Made by a program: the position numbers and the translations under genes. From Oscillospiraceae bacterium (lineage in GTDB: Bacteria; Bacillota; Clostridia; Oscillospirales; Oscillospiraceae), in assembly GCA_017439425.1 (NCBI GenBank), contig JAFSJE010000064.1, forward strand, positions 1-64,000: a stretch of DNA of 64,000 bases, given 5' to 3'. This document shows, one piece after another, positions 23,505-34,455 of this stretch (the first letter of the stretch is position 1; each line of letters starts with the position of its first letter). The notes under the pieces were generated by a model. It did not search any database. It saw only the letters and a list, made by a program, of their open reading frames with translations, and was not told the DNA's origin.

Positions 23505-24062
23505 TCAGTCCTCGACCCGGATGACCGAGCCGGGACGCGGCTCCTCGATGTGATCGTCGCCGTCATGCTCTTTTGAATCGCTGATCTCTAAAAAGCAAAG
23601 GGTCTTTCGGTCATAGTCCCAATGCGGCACGTCGTACCAGTAATTCATCAGGCGGACATGCTCCTGTACTTTCTTTTCCCAACGATCCGCCGGAAAACCG
23701 TATTTTGCTATGCGTAAGAAACACTCGAAGCCGTAGAGTCGCGCGTCTTCGATCGCGTTGTAGTCGTAATGCTTTCGCTCGGTATAAATCCAGTGGCCGT
23801 TCTCGGCGCGGTCCCGGTAATAGCGCCAGGTCTTCCGTGCAGGCGGGTCGGGCTCCTTGATGAAACGACATACCTGCTCAAGCTGCCAGTATTTCAGATC
23901 CTCTTCGTCTTTCGCCCGGTAAACGACTACGTCATCTCCGCCGCGCTCGCCCTCCTGCATCACCGTCAGGCCATCCAGATAATCGCTGTGGAAGAAGTCA
24001 ATCGGCTGGTCCGCCAGTTCCTCCGGCAGATGTGCTCTGATCCATTCTTCATCCAACCTCAT
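23505..24062 (-). CDS. Imm63-like immunity protein
   Basis: The 185-residue acidic protein contains TWRYYRDRAENGHWIYTERK, then DARLYGFECFLRIAKYGFP, and WYDVPHWDYDRKTLCFLEIS. The arrangement resembles Imm63-type immunity proteins of polymorphic toxin systems. Orphan immunity genes are common in gut Firmicutes and protect against toxins of relatives. The assignment is from memory of the family and is moderate. Confidence 0.5.
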   Translation of the reverse strand: MRLDEEWIRAHLPEELADQPIDFFHSDYLDGLTVMQEGERGGDDVVVYRAKDEEDLKYWQLEQVCRFIKEPDPPARKTWRYYRDRAENGHWIYTERKHYDYNAIEDARLYGFECFLRIAKYGFPADRWEKKVQEHVRLMNYWYDVPHWDYDRKTLCFLEISDSKEHDGDDHIEEPRPGSVIRVED

Positions 24063-24175
24063 TTTTGATTCACCCCCGCAAATCCCGATTTTTCAGTTTG
24101 TTTCCTTCTTCACATATCCCGGTATCGGTCAGGGTCGAGACAGTAGGATGAATATCGGCACACCGGAATGATTGC

Positions 24176-24982
24176 TCAAAGGTTTTTTACATATTCATAC
24201 ACTTTTTCAGACCATTCCCAGATGTCTTTGCAGTCGTTTGGAATGAAGTGTGTCTTCGATTTCAGCTGTTCCGGGATATGCACTTCCAAGGTCTGTCGAT
24301 AATCGGACGGCACAATAATAGCCGATACCCAATCTTTCAGCACAACCTCATTTTTTACTTTTATCGGCAGAACGCCTTCAAAGGTTGCTCCGGGATGCCG
24401 GATCAAATCTTTATAGCGAAAGAAAAAACGAATGCCGGGTGTAAAACCTACACTTAAATCATTCTCATCCGGAAAACGTCCCAGCTTTCTCTCCATCACA
24501 AGACGGTCTCCCGCTTGACAGTTGCCCCAGGCGAACATAATGTAATCAAAATAATCCTCCGGATCGTTTGCGGCGTTTCTTGCCTCCTTTTCCAACGCCG
24601 CTGCACTGAAACTTCTTGCCAGAACGGGTGAAAGCAAGCTACCGCTGCCCAATATTTTGATTGCGTTTTCCAAAGAAGTAGTGTGACACACATAATCTGT
24701 CAAACAACCCTTGTATTTCGGGCACGCAGTACATTCTTCGATTTTTTCGGGCGGAGAAATGCGTTTACCTTTTTCATAGATAGGTCTGTAACGGTCTATT
24801 TTATCGACGATTTCTTTTTCAGCTTTGATCTCACAAGTTCTCCCGTTCATTTTTTCATATTTGATGAAGTCCAGTATCGTCTGAATTTCCCAGGATGAAA
24901 TAAACGGATAACGAGACAGTTTTTTATAAAGCACGCCGTCCCAGCATTCCGTGATTTCAAAGTTGCCGATTTTAATAATCAT
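24176..24982 (-). CDS. Uncharacterised protein with DarT-like features
   Basis: The 268-residue protein has a cysteine cluster (CTACPKYKGC) and then YVCHTTSLENAIKILGSGSL. That His-Thr-Thr followed by an Ile-Leu-x-Ser-Gly segment is reminiscent of ADP-ribosyltransferase folds such as DarT/RES-like proteins. A later FTPGIRFFFRYKDLIRHPGA and the strand-rich end support a globular enzyme. The AT-rich composition fits horizontal transfer. It could be a toxin, a defence effector or an RNA-modifying enzyme. Confidence 0.45.
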   Translation of the reverse strand: MIIKIGNFEITECWDGVLYKKLSRYPFISSWEIQTILDFIKYEKMNGRTCEIKAEKEIVDKIDRYRPIYEKGKRISPPEKIEECTACPKYKGCLTDYVCHTTSLENAIKILGSGSLLSPVLARSFSAAALEKEARNAANDPEDYFDYIMFAWGNCQAGDRLVMERKLGRFPDENDLSVGFTPGIRFFFRYKDLIRHPGATFEGVLPIKVKNEVVLKDWVSAIIVPSDYRQTLEVHIPEQLKSKTHFIPNDCKDIWEWSEKVYEYVKNL

Positions 24983-25002
24983 ATTTTCTCATCACCGTTC
25001 TG

Positions 25003-25356
25003 TTATGTATTCTTCTTTGCCGTTGTGATGGATGCGATAAGAAGCTTCCTGATTTTACTGCATTGTGCATACATATCCGCATATTCTTCATCAGTGATAA
25101 TTCCGGCATCATGGAATATATCAAGCCAATACTCTGTTTCATAACATTCTTTCAAGGCGATTTGAAACTTGTTGATGAAATCCGCCTTGCTTGACGCGTA
25201 ATTTGCCTCATGTATGTTGGCGCCGATACTTGTGCCGCTGCGAAGCAGTTGATTTATGATGGCCGTTGCCTTTTTGCGTTCCCGCAGCTTTTCACAAAGA
25301 TTTATAATGACAACTGCAAATGACTTTGAGAGTATTACAAGTTGGTTGTCTGCCAT
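25003..25356 (-). CDS. Four-helix-bundle protein (23S rRNA intervening-sequence family)
   Basis: The 117-residue protein matches the S23/IVP four-helix-bundle family: LCEKLRERKKATAIINQLLR, SGTSIGANIHEANYASSKAD, FINKFQIALKECYETEYWLD and a final helix. Relatives occur inside 23S rRNA intervening sequences and as Avd accessory proteins of diversity-generating retroelements. They bind nucleic acid as pentamers. No reverse transcriptase is nearby. AAAGGAG sits before the ATG, directly after the hairpin array. Confidence 0.88.
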   Translation of the reverse strand: MADNQLVILSKSFAVVIINLCEKLRERKKATAIINQLLRSGTSIGANIHEANYASSKADFINKFQIALKECYETEYWLDIFHDAGIITDEEYADMYAQCSKIRKLLIASITTAKKNT

Positions 25357-25372
25357 AGCTTTGCTCCTTTGG

Positions 25373-25526
25373 AATGAATTGACGCTGGACGTCATGATTT
25401 GGCTTCGCCATGATTTGCGCTTCGCGCATGAATAGAATTGCGCTCTATGCCCCGCAGGGCAATTCATGTGCCGAAAGCACAATTCATGCCGTCAGGCAAT
25501 TCACGCGCCGCAAGGCGCAATTCATT
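25373..25526 (-). repeat. Array of eight short hairpins in the four-helix-bundle gene leader
   Basis: In the gene's direction the array opens with AATGAATTG and closes with CAATTCATT, a perfect inverted pair. Between them lie small stem-loops: GCGCC/GGCGC, GCC/GGC, GTGC/GCAC, GCCC/GGGC, ATAGA/TCTAT, GCGC/GCGC, GGC/GCC and GACG/CGTC. In the 5' half the linkers are TGAATT; in the 3' half AATTCAT or AAATCAT. The linkers are mutually complementary, so the whole can fold into one branched structure. It begins inside the stop codon of rlmD. Confidence 0.8.
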
Positions 25527-26859
25527 GTCGAGACAGCAAACATGCTGTTTCGACATGCGCGGTTCTCGGGAACATATCCACCGGCGTGGCTTTTTCAGTC
25601 TTGTAGCCGAGGGAGGCGAAGCATTTAAGGTCGCGCGCGAGAGTCGCGGGGTCGCAGGAGACGTAGACAACTCTCTCCGGCGCCATTTTTGAGATTATAC
25701 CCGGCACCTCGGGGCTCAGTCCCTTTCGCGGCGGGTCTACGCAGACAACGTCGGGTCTGAGACCGCTTCTCAATAGCTCGTCGGCGCACTTTTCGGCGTC
25801 GGCGCAGATAAACTCGGCGTTCGTAATACCGTTAGATACAGCGTTTTTCCTGGCGTTTTCGATCGCCGCCTCAACTATCTCGCACCCGATGGCGCGCTTT
25901 GCCTTTTTTGCAAGGCAGAGCGTAATAGTTCCCGTGCCGCAGTAGAGATCGAGCACCGTCTCGCTTCCGGTGAGCGCGGCGTACTCGAGCGCCTTTCCGT
26001 ACAGCCTCTCCGCCTGATCGCGGTTCACCTGATAAAACGCCCCCGCCGACAGGTCGAAGCTGAGGTCGCAGAGCGTATCGCTTATGCTCTCGCGCCCCCA
26101 AAGGCGCTCATAGTCGAAGGACAGCACAGTATCTCCGGCTCTGTCATTCACATTCCGCATTATGCTGACGGTCTCGGGCGCGGCTGAACGTATGTATTCA
26201 ATCAGCTTGTCCGCGCTTTTAAGGCTTCCCTTTCCGGTAACGATGACCGCCTGCCCCTCACGGGACTTGAAGCCGCATCGCGCCATAATGCGGCGCACGC
26301 CGGTGCCGGTCATTTCGCTGAAAGCAGGCACGCTGAAATCCCGCATATATTTTCTCACCGCTCCCGCTACTCTGCGGGCATAGTCGGACTCTATTCTGCA
26401 CTCCGGCGCCGGTACGAGATCGTGAGTGCGCGCTCTGTAAAATCCGGTAACGCCGCCCTCACCGACTGTGAAAATCGTCTTGTTGCGGTAGCCGTCGACG
26501 CTCCCGGCGCCGATTATATCGTCCGCCTCTATGTCGCCGCCGCCGATGCGGGTTAGGCAGTTCTGCACCTTCTGCCGCTTGAAGCGCAGTTCCTCGCGGT
26601 AGCTCATGTGGCGCACGGCGCAGCCACCGCACTTTCCGTAGACCGGGCAGTCCGGCTCTGTTCTCTCCGGCGAGGCGGTCAGAAGGCGCTCGATTTTGCC
26701 GTAGACGGCGGTATTTGATACCTTGAGAATGCGAATTTCGGCGCTCTCGCCCTCGATAAGCTGCGGCACGAAAACCGCTCTGCCGTCAATCCGGCAAACT
26801 CCCGCTCCCTCGGAGGTATAGCCCACGCAGGCGGCGGTAAAAATGTCATTTTTCTGCAT
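25522..26859 (-). CDS. rlmD: 23S rRNA (uracil-C5)-methyltransferase, RlmD/RumA type
   Basis: The 445-residue enzyme has an N-terminal TRAM domain (about 1-55), a 4Fe-4S cysteine set (CPVYGKCGGCAVRHMSYREE), and a SAM domain with DLYCGTGTITLCLAKKAKR. The catalytic part shows VCVDPPRKGL and VYVSCDPATLARDL, where the Cys is the nucleophile. The length and layout fit RlmD/RlmCD, which makes m5U in 23S rRNA. Confidence 0.93.
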   Translation of the reverse strand: MQKNDIFTAACVGYTSEGAGVCRIDGRAVFVPQLIEGESAEIRILKVSNTAVYGKIERLLTASPERTEPDCPVYGKCGGCAVRHMSYREELRFKRQKVQNCLTRIGGGDIEADDIIGAGSVDGYRNKTIFTVGEGGVTGFYRARTHDLVPAPECRIESDYARRVAGAVRKYMRDFSVPAFSEMTGTGVRRIMARCGFKSREGQAVIVTGKGSLKSADKLIEYIRSAAPETVSIMRNVNDRAGDTVLSFDYERLWGRESISDTLCDLSFDLSAGAFYQVNRDQAERLYGKALEYAALTGSETVLDLYCGTGTITLCLAKKAKRAIGCEIVEAAIENARKNAVSNGITNAEFICADAEKCADELLRSGLRPDVVCVDPPRKGLSPEVPGIISKMAPERVVYVSCDPATLARDLKCFASLGYKTEKATPVDMFPRTAHVETACLLSRQ

Positions 26860-26870
26860 AAGAACCTCTT

Positions 26871-26898
26871 AAAAAAGGGCGGGTGTAGAACCCGCCCT
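26871..26898 (-). terminator. Terminator after the clpE gene
   Basis: AGGGCGGGT pairs with ACCCGCCCT over a 5-base loop and is followed by TTTTTT on the minus strand. It sits in the 45-base gap between clpE and rlmD. Confidence 0.9.
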
Positions 26899-26904
26899 AT
26901 AAAA

Positions 26905-29199
<2,295 letters not shown>

Positions 29200-29214
29200 T
29201 GTTTACTCCTTACA

Positions 29215-29934
29215 TCAAAGGTTCAAGATACTTGCCAGAGCATTGGACTCCACAAGGCTTCTCAGCATAAAGCTGTCGTTAATGATATCGTCGCCGATTA
29301 TCATACCCATATACCGGCACATCAGCGTGATGACGAGCACGATGGCGACGCCCTTTACCGCTCCGAGCACACCGCCGAGGATGTGGTTGATGTTCTCAAG
29401 CCCCGGCAGTCCGAACACAAGGTCGAGCATATTTCCGATTGCCGAGGTTATTATCATTATAAGCGCAAAGCCGATCACAAATGCCGCGATAAAGCAGAGG
29501 CGCTCTGAGAGAAATTTTGAGATCGTGTCGCTCATGCTCGCGCTCACTGTGCTCTCCTGCTTTGCCACCTTATCCGCAAGGTCGCCGGCGATCTCCTCTG
29601 AGAGTCCGAGCTCGCGGAGGATTGAATTTGTGACCTTCTGAACGTTCGACTCCTCTCCCGCCTTCAGCGCCTCCTTCGGCTTATCCGACTCGGAGGCGGG
29701 ATCGTAGTTCAATATTTTCGCCTGCGCCGAGTCGATAAGTCCCGACACAAACGGCTCCGCGATGCCCGTAAACTCCGCAGAGTAGGTCGTTGCGATCAGG
29801 TTCGCGCCGTATATCGCGACTACGATGGCGACGATTCCCACAAGGCTCGTGATAAGTCCGGTGCGGAAGCCGCGATAGGCGCAGAAAATGATGATCCCGA
29901 TGAGGACGAGGTCGATTATAAGCCCGATTTTCAA
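29215..29934 (-). CDS. CvpA-family membrane protein
   Basis: The 239-residue protein has four or five membrane spans and the CvpA opening LIIDLVLIGIIIFCAYRGFR and TGLITSLVGIVAIVVAIYGA. Relatives are linked to colicin V export, biofilm growth and envelope stress; the molecular role is not clear. A soluble loop at about 75-130 is longer than in short CvpA proteins. It lies 3 bases from the DUF5711 gene. Confidence 0.85.
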   Translation of the reverse strand: MKIGLIIDLVLIGIIIFCAYRGFRTGLITSLVGIVAIVVAIYGANLIATTYSAEFTGIAEPFVSGLIDSAQAKILNYDPASESDKPKEALKAGEESNVQKVTNSILRELGLSEEIAGDLADKVAKQESTVSASMSDTISKFLSERLCFIAAFVIGFALIMIITSAIGNMLDLVFGLPGLENINHILGGVLGAVKGVAIVLVITLMCRYMGMIIGDDIINDSFMLRSLVESNALASILNL

Positions 29935-29937
29935 GAG

Positions 29938-31047
29938 TTATTCCCCCTTCCGGGTCGCAGAAACGACCCTCGCGCTGTAATCTCCGCAGATAATGGCGGT
30001 GTTTTCATCGCGCAGACAAAGTCTGTCGCACACGCCGTTATACTCCGCGCTGTAGCTTCGCTCAAAGCGCACGTTGTAAAAATCCAGTCTTCCCGCTGCG
30101 GCAACTGCGACCGTTCTGCCGCTTATCGCCCAGCCCTCGAGGTCGGAGATCGTAAGCGAGCCGGCCTGCGTGCCGTCAGCGTCCACGAGAACGAGCTCCC
30201 TCGCGCCACCGACAGCGTAATCGCTCAGCACCAGCAGCGTAAAGCTCTCGCCTATCGTGTAGCCGTCAAGGTGCTTTCCCGCGAAATCATACTCCCCGCG
30301 CTTACCGTAATTGCGGCCGAGAAGCACGAGCTTATCCTGCGTAACGACGGTTACGCCGGAGGCGTTGAAGCCTGCGTCAAGTATAACTCCGGTCGAGGTG
30401 AACGAGCCCTGCTCCGCCTCATCGTCGATGCGGTAGAATCTGAGGGACGAGCCGCTTTTTCCGATGGAGAGCGTCATAAGGTCGGTTTTGCCGCGCATTT
30501 TGCCGCTGACTATATAGTTTGCGCCGGAATACCATTTATACAGCGCTCTGCCGGACGGATTGTAGACCGTGACGGAGCCGCCGTAGCCGGCTTCATCGGT
30601 CGCCACAGCGAGGTAACCGTCGGAGTTCACAAAGGCGCTGACGATGGCGCCCTCTGTCTCCGCGCGCCAGCTCTCGCCGCGCTCGGTAAACGATATAAGG
30701 CTCCTGCCGCCCTCGTCGTACGCCACGGCGCAGCCTCCCGAGACCGACAGCACCGGCTCGTCGAAAACGATGAAGCTCAGATACGTTTCCTCGCCCTTCT
30801 CGTTATAGGCGTGCACCTCGGTTCCGGTGAGCACCGCGAAGCCCTTTCCGAGCGCGCTCTTGCTGATTTTAGAGGTGTTCTCGTAGAGATATTCACTTGT
30901 ATTCTCGCCTCTCATCGAGCCGATGAGCCCGAAATCGAAGCCGGAACGGAAAAGTGCGAAGGCGGCGACGCCGATTATCGCCAGAATCGCCAGGACAGCC
31001 GCAATTATCGGAACTATCCCGATTTTTTTCTTCTTTTTTTCCTCCAC
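29938..31047 (-). CDS. DUF5711 extracytoplasmic beta-propeller-like protein
   Basis: The 369-residue protein has a lysine-rich N-terminus (EEKKKKKIG), one membrane span (about 12-34) and a large exported domain. That domain is built of repeated strand units with tryptophan and aspartate (SWRAETEGAIVSAFVNSDG, GYLAVATDEAGYGGSVTVY), consistent with a propeller. It matches DUF5711, which occurs beside cvpA in Clostridia. Function unknown. Confidence 0.8.
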   Translation of the reverse strand: MEEKKKKKIGIVPIIAAVLAILAIIGVAAFALFRSGFDFGLIGSMRGENTSEYLYENTSKISKSALGKGFAVLTGTEVHAYNEKGEETYLSFIVFDEPVLSVSGGCAVAYDEGGRSLISFTERGESWRAETEGAIVSAFVNSDGYLAVATDEAGYGGSVTVYNPSGRALYKWYSGANYIVSGKMRGKTDLMTLSIGKSGSSLRFYRIDDEAEQGSFTSTGVILDAGFNASGVTVVTQDKLVLLGRNYGKRGEYDFAGKHLDGYTIGESFTLLVLSDYAVGGARELVLVDADGTQAGSLTISDLEGWAISGRTVAVAAAGRLDFYNVRFERSYSAEYNGVCDRLCLRDENTAIICGDYSARVVSATRKGE

Positions 31048-31091
31048 CTGTCTTCACCTCAGCTATTGTATCACATTAAAAACGAAAAATT

Positions 31092-31868
31092 TTAGATAAT
31101 CTGTAAATTCTTGAGCTTTTCGCCCATCTCTCCCGGGTACCATATCCGCGTGAGATACAGTCCCTGCGGCGGCACTGTCGGGCCGGTGAGCCTTCTGTCG
31201 CGCGCTTCCAGCAGGCGCGGTATCTCCTCCGGGTCGATTTTTCCCTCGGAGCAGTAGAGAACCGTTCCCATTATCGCGCGCACCATGTTATAGAGAAAGC
31301 CGTTCGCGCACACGCGCATATTGACCGTATTTCCCTCTTCAAAGATCTCGCACCAGTGGATAGTCCGCACCGTGGTCTTTGTCTCGGTGCCGACGCTTCT
31401 CACGGCGGCAAAGTCGTGCTCTCCGACGAATGCCTCGGCCGCGCGCTTCACTCTGTCGATATCAAGCCGCATCGGATAGAAGTACGCGCGGTTTCTGAGA
31501 AACGGGTCGCGCACGCGGCTCGGGTATATCCTGTAGGTGTACTCCTTTTTCTCGCAGGAGAGGATGGCGTTGAAGTCCTCCGGCGCGTCGTAGGCCTCGA
31601 AAACCGAAATATCGTCGGGCAGGAGGCTGTTGATTGCGTAGGGCAGTCTTTCCGCGGGGATCGTCGCGTTCGTTTTGAAGCTTGCGCAGTAGTTCATCGC
31701 GTGAACTCCGGCGTCCGTTCTTCCGCAGCCCGTGAGCTTCACCGGCTCCTTAAGGAGCTTCCGGAGCTTTTCCTCCATCGTGCCCTCGACGGTGCGGTCA
31801 AAGGGCTGTATCTGCCAGCCGTGGTACTCGGTGCCGTCGTATTTGAGCCTCATGGCGATGTTTCTCAT
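31092..31868 (-). CDS. truA: tRNA pseudouridine(38-40) synthase
   Basis: The 258-residue TruA enzyme has the catalytic aspartate in CGRTDAGVHAMNYCASF. It also has the opening MRLKYDGTEYHGWQIQP and the C-terminal NGFLYNMVRAIMGTVL. It modifies the anticodon arm of several tRNAs. It overlaps the ecfT gene by 4 bases, a pairing often seen in Clostridia. Confidence 0.96.
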   Translation of the reverse strand: MRNIAMRLKYDGTEYHGWQIQPFDRTVEGTMEEKLRKLLKEPVKLTGCGRTDAGVHAMNYCASFKTNATIPAERLPYAINSLLPDDISVFEAYDAPEDFNAILSCEKKEYTYRIYPSRVRDPFLRNRAYFYPMRLDIDRVKRAAEAFVGEHDFAAVRSVGTETKTTVRTIHWCEIFEEGNTVNMRVCANGFLYNMVRAIMGTVLYCSEGKIDPEEIPRLLEARDRRLTGPTVPPQGLYLTRIWYPGEMGEKLKNLQII

Positions 31869-32692
31869 GAGTCGATACCCCCGATGCCGACGGCGCCGAC
31901 GTTTCTGAGGACGATCACAGCGGCAAGCGCCAGCGCCATTATCGCAATGGCGGCGTAGTCGATGCCCTTGAACCTCAGATCGTGCAGCTTCGTTCTGCCC
32001 TCGCCGCCGTGGTAGCAGCGCGCCTCCATCGCCACCGCGAGCTCGTCGGCTCTGCGGAACGAGGAAATGAACAGCGGAACGAGGATCGGCAGCAGCGCCT
32101 TCGCCTTGTCGATTATGCCGCCGGTGTCGAATTCCGCGCCTCGCGCCTTCTGCGCGCTCATTATCTTCTGAGTTTCCTCGATGAGCGTCGGAATAAAGCG
32201 CAGGGCAATGGACATCATCATCGCAAGCTCGTGCACCGGTGCGCCGAGCTTTTTGAGCGGCGAGAGCAGGCTCTCAAGGCCGTCCGTGAGCATGATCGGG
32301 CTTGTTGTGTAGGTCAGCATGAAGCTCGACATAACGAGCAGAATGAGCCGCGCCGCCATAAAGAGCGCGGTTCTGAGACCTTCGCGCGTGAGGGTGAATA
32401 TCCATACGCTGAAAATCGGCTCGCCCGGAGTGTAAAACGCGTTCAGCACAACCGTGAGAATAATGATGAACAGTATCGGGCGGACGGATTTAAGAAGAGT
32501 TGAAAATTTTATTTTTGCAATAGCTACCTCAGCGATGAGAATCGCCGCCATTATGCCGTAGGTAACATAGCTCGTCGAAACGAACAGCGCGATAATATAG
32601 AGGATAACGACGAGTATTTTCGTTCTCGGGTCAAGGCGGTGTATAAGCGTATCGCCCGGGAAGTACTGACCGAGGGTTATGTCACGAAGCAT
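31865..32692 (-). CDS. ecfT: ECF transporter transmembrane component EcfT
   Basis: The 275-residue protein has five or six membrane spans and two coupling helices. The segments QKIMSAQKARGAEFDTGG and RADELAVAMEARCYHGGEG match the conserved Ala-Arg-Gly and Ala-Arg-Gly/Cys motifs that contact the ATPases. It opens DITLGQYFPGDTLIHRLDPR, typical of EcfT. It overlaps the ATPase gene by 11 bases. Confidence 0.95.
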   Translation of the reverse strand: MLRDITLGQYFPGDTLIHRLDPRTKILVVILYIIALFVSTSYVTYGIMAAILIAEVAIAKIKFSTLLKSVRPILFIIILTVVLNAFYTPGEPIFSVWIFTLTREGLRTALFMAARLILLVMSSFMLTYTTSPIMLTDGLESLLSPLKKLGAPVHELAMMMSIALRFIPTLIEETQKIMSAQKARGAEFDTGGIIDKAKALLPILVPLFISSFRRADELAVAMEARCYHGGEGRTKLHDLRFKGIDYAAIAIMALALAAVIVLRNVGAVGIGGIDS

Positions 32693-34442
32693 TCTCGTCG
32701 CCTCCCTTCAGCCTCAGCACCGAGCGCATGAGGTAGTCGACGGTGTAATACGTTCCGCCGAGAGGAAGTCCGCGGTTTATGAGCTCGCGGGCGATTTTCG
32801 TCGCCGCCGGAACGGTGAGCCCGATGCGCTCTAACTCCTTTTCCCTCGCAAAAACCTCGCTGGGCAGTCCGTCCATGACCTTTTCGCCGTGGGAGAGGAC
32901 TATCATCCTCGTTGCGAACATCGCGGCGTCCTCCATAGAGTGGGTGACGATTATGAGCGCGGCGCCGGTCTCGTCGCGGTAGGCGAGCAGATTGCGCATA
33001 ATCTCATCTCTGCCGGCGGGGTCAAGACCCGCCATCGGCTCGTCGAGGATAAGCACCTCGGGCATCATCGCAATAACGCCCGCGATGGCGATTCTGCGCT
33101 TCTGACCGCCGGACAGCTCGAACGGGCTCGCCTCAAAAAGCTCCTCGCCTATGCCGACAAATCTCGCGGCATCGCGCACGCGGGAGTCTATCTCCTCGTC
33201 AGAGAGCTTCTGATTCTTCGGCCCGAAGGCGATGTCCCTGTAGACCGTCTCCTCAAAAAGCTGATACTCCGGGTACTGGAAAACGAGTCCGACGCGGCTT
33301 CTCGCGCGCTTTAAGGAGTCCTTTGACGAGTTTATATCCTCGCCTGAGAGCAGTATTTTCCCGCTTGAGGGCTTAATAAGGCCGTTTAAGTGCTGGATAA
33401 GCGTACTCTTGCCGCTTCCGGTGTGGCCGAGAAGCGCTATGACCTCGCCGCGGCGCACGTCAAAGGAGATATCCTTTACAGCCGTGAGCTCAAACGGCGT
33501 GTTTTTCGAGTAGGTAAAGGTCAGATTCTGAACGCTCAGCACCGGCTCGCCGGAGGGCGTTTCCTTCTCCGGCTCCTTATGGCTCACCGGAACGGGGTCG
33601 GTTATCGCCGCGGCGACAGCCTCCGCGCACTCCGGGATGGTGATGGCGTCCTTTCTTATATTGAAGCCGGATTTGTCGAGCCCGTTTATGAGCTTTACCG
33701 TGTCCGGAACCGTCAGTCCGAGGCTTCTCAGCTCCTCGGGATAGGAGAAAATATCGCGCGGAGTTCCGGCAAGAACGCACCTGCCCTTGTCCATAACAAT
33801 TATTCTGTCTGCGCTCACAGCCTCGTCCATGTGGTGGGTTATGAGCACTACCGTAACGCCGTCGGCTCTGAGGCGGCGGATAATATCCATAACGTCGGCT
33901 CTGCCGCGCGGGTCGAGCATGGCGGTCGCCTCATCAAAAACCACGCACTCCGGGCGCATGGCGAGCACGCCGGCTATGGCGATGCGCTGTTTCTGACCGC
34001 CGGAGAGCAGGTGCGGCGCGTGGGTGCGGAATTCGTACATTCCGACGGTTCTGAGCGCCTCGTCCACCCTCTCGCGTATCTCCTTCTGAGGTATGCCGAG
34101 ATTTTCCGGCGCAAAGGCGACGTCCTCCTCGACGACGTTGGAAACTATCTGGTTATCGGGATTCTGGAACACCATGCCGAGCCGGCGGCGGATCTCAAGC
34201 GTCAGCGCCTCGTTCTTCGTATCCATGCCGAAGGCGTAGACAGCGCCTCCGCGCGGGAGATTGAGCGCGTTGAAATGGCGCGCAAGGGTGCTCTTTCCGG
34301 AGCCGTTATGCCCGAGAATACAGGTAAAGCGTCCCTTTTCGATACCGATATTGACTTCCTCGAGCACCTTTTTCGGCTCCTCGCCCTCCTCCGGCGTGTA
34401 CCAGAAGGTCAGGTCTTCGGTTTTTATCGCGTAATCTGTCAT
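32682..34442 (-). CDS. ecfA: Fused EcfA1-EcfA2 energy-coupling ATPase
   Basis: The 586-residue protein holds two full ABC ATPase domains in one chain. The first (1-270) has GHNGSGKSTLARH, LLSGGQKQRIAIAG and VVFDEATAMLD. The second (about 300-575) has GHTGSGKSTLIQH, ELSGGQKRRIAIAG and LILDEPMAGLD. They are joined by a short polar linker (about 283-300). In most bacteria these are separate genes. The single chain would serve the S components in this genome, including those at 9.3 and 12.0 kb. Confidence 0.95.
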   Translation of the reverse strand: MTDYAIKTEDLTFWYTPEEGEEPKKVLEEVNIGIEKGRFTCILGHNGSGKSTLARHFNALNLPRGGAVYAFGMDTKNEALTLEIRRRLGMVFQNPDNQIVSNVVEEDVAFAPENLGIPQKEIRERVDEALRTVGMYEFRTHAPHLLSGGQKQRIAIAGVLAMRPECVVFDEATAMLDPRGRADVMDIIRRLRADGVTVVLITHHMDEAVSADRIIVMDKGRCVLAGTPRDIFSYPEELRSLGLTVPDTVKLINGLDKSGFNIRKDAITIPECAEAVAAAITDPVPVSHKEPEKETPSGEPVLSVQNLTFTYSKNTPFELTAVKDISFDVRRGEVIALLGHTGSGKSTLIQHLNGLIKPSSGKILLSGEDINSSKDSLKRARSRVGLVFQYPEYQLFEETVYRDIAFGPKNQKLSDEEIDSRVRDAARFVGIGEELFEASPFELSGGQKRRIAIAGVIAMMPEVLILDEPMAGLDPAGRDEIMRNLLAYRDETGAALIIVTHSMEDAAMFATRMIVLSHGEKVMDGLPSEVFAREKELERIGLTVPAATKIARELINRGLPLGGTYYTVDYLMRSVLRLKGGDENAS

Positions 34443-34455
34443 TTATATCCTCAAA

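Noticed and set aside
25003..25356. Diversity-generating retroelement accessory (avd)
   Set aside because: No reverse transcriptase, template or variable repeat is seen within the window; kept only as a family relation.
25373..25526. CRISPR array
   Set aside because: Linkers are only 6-8 bases and the segments between are hairpins, not spacers; no cas genes are near.
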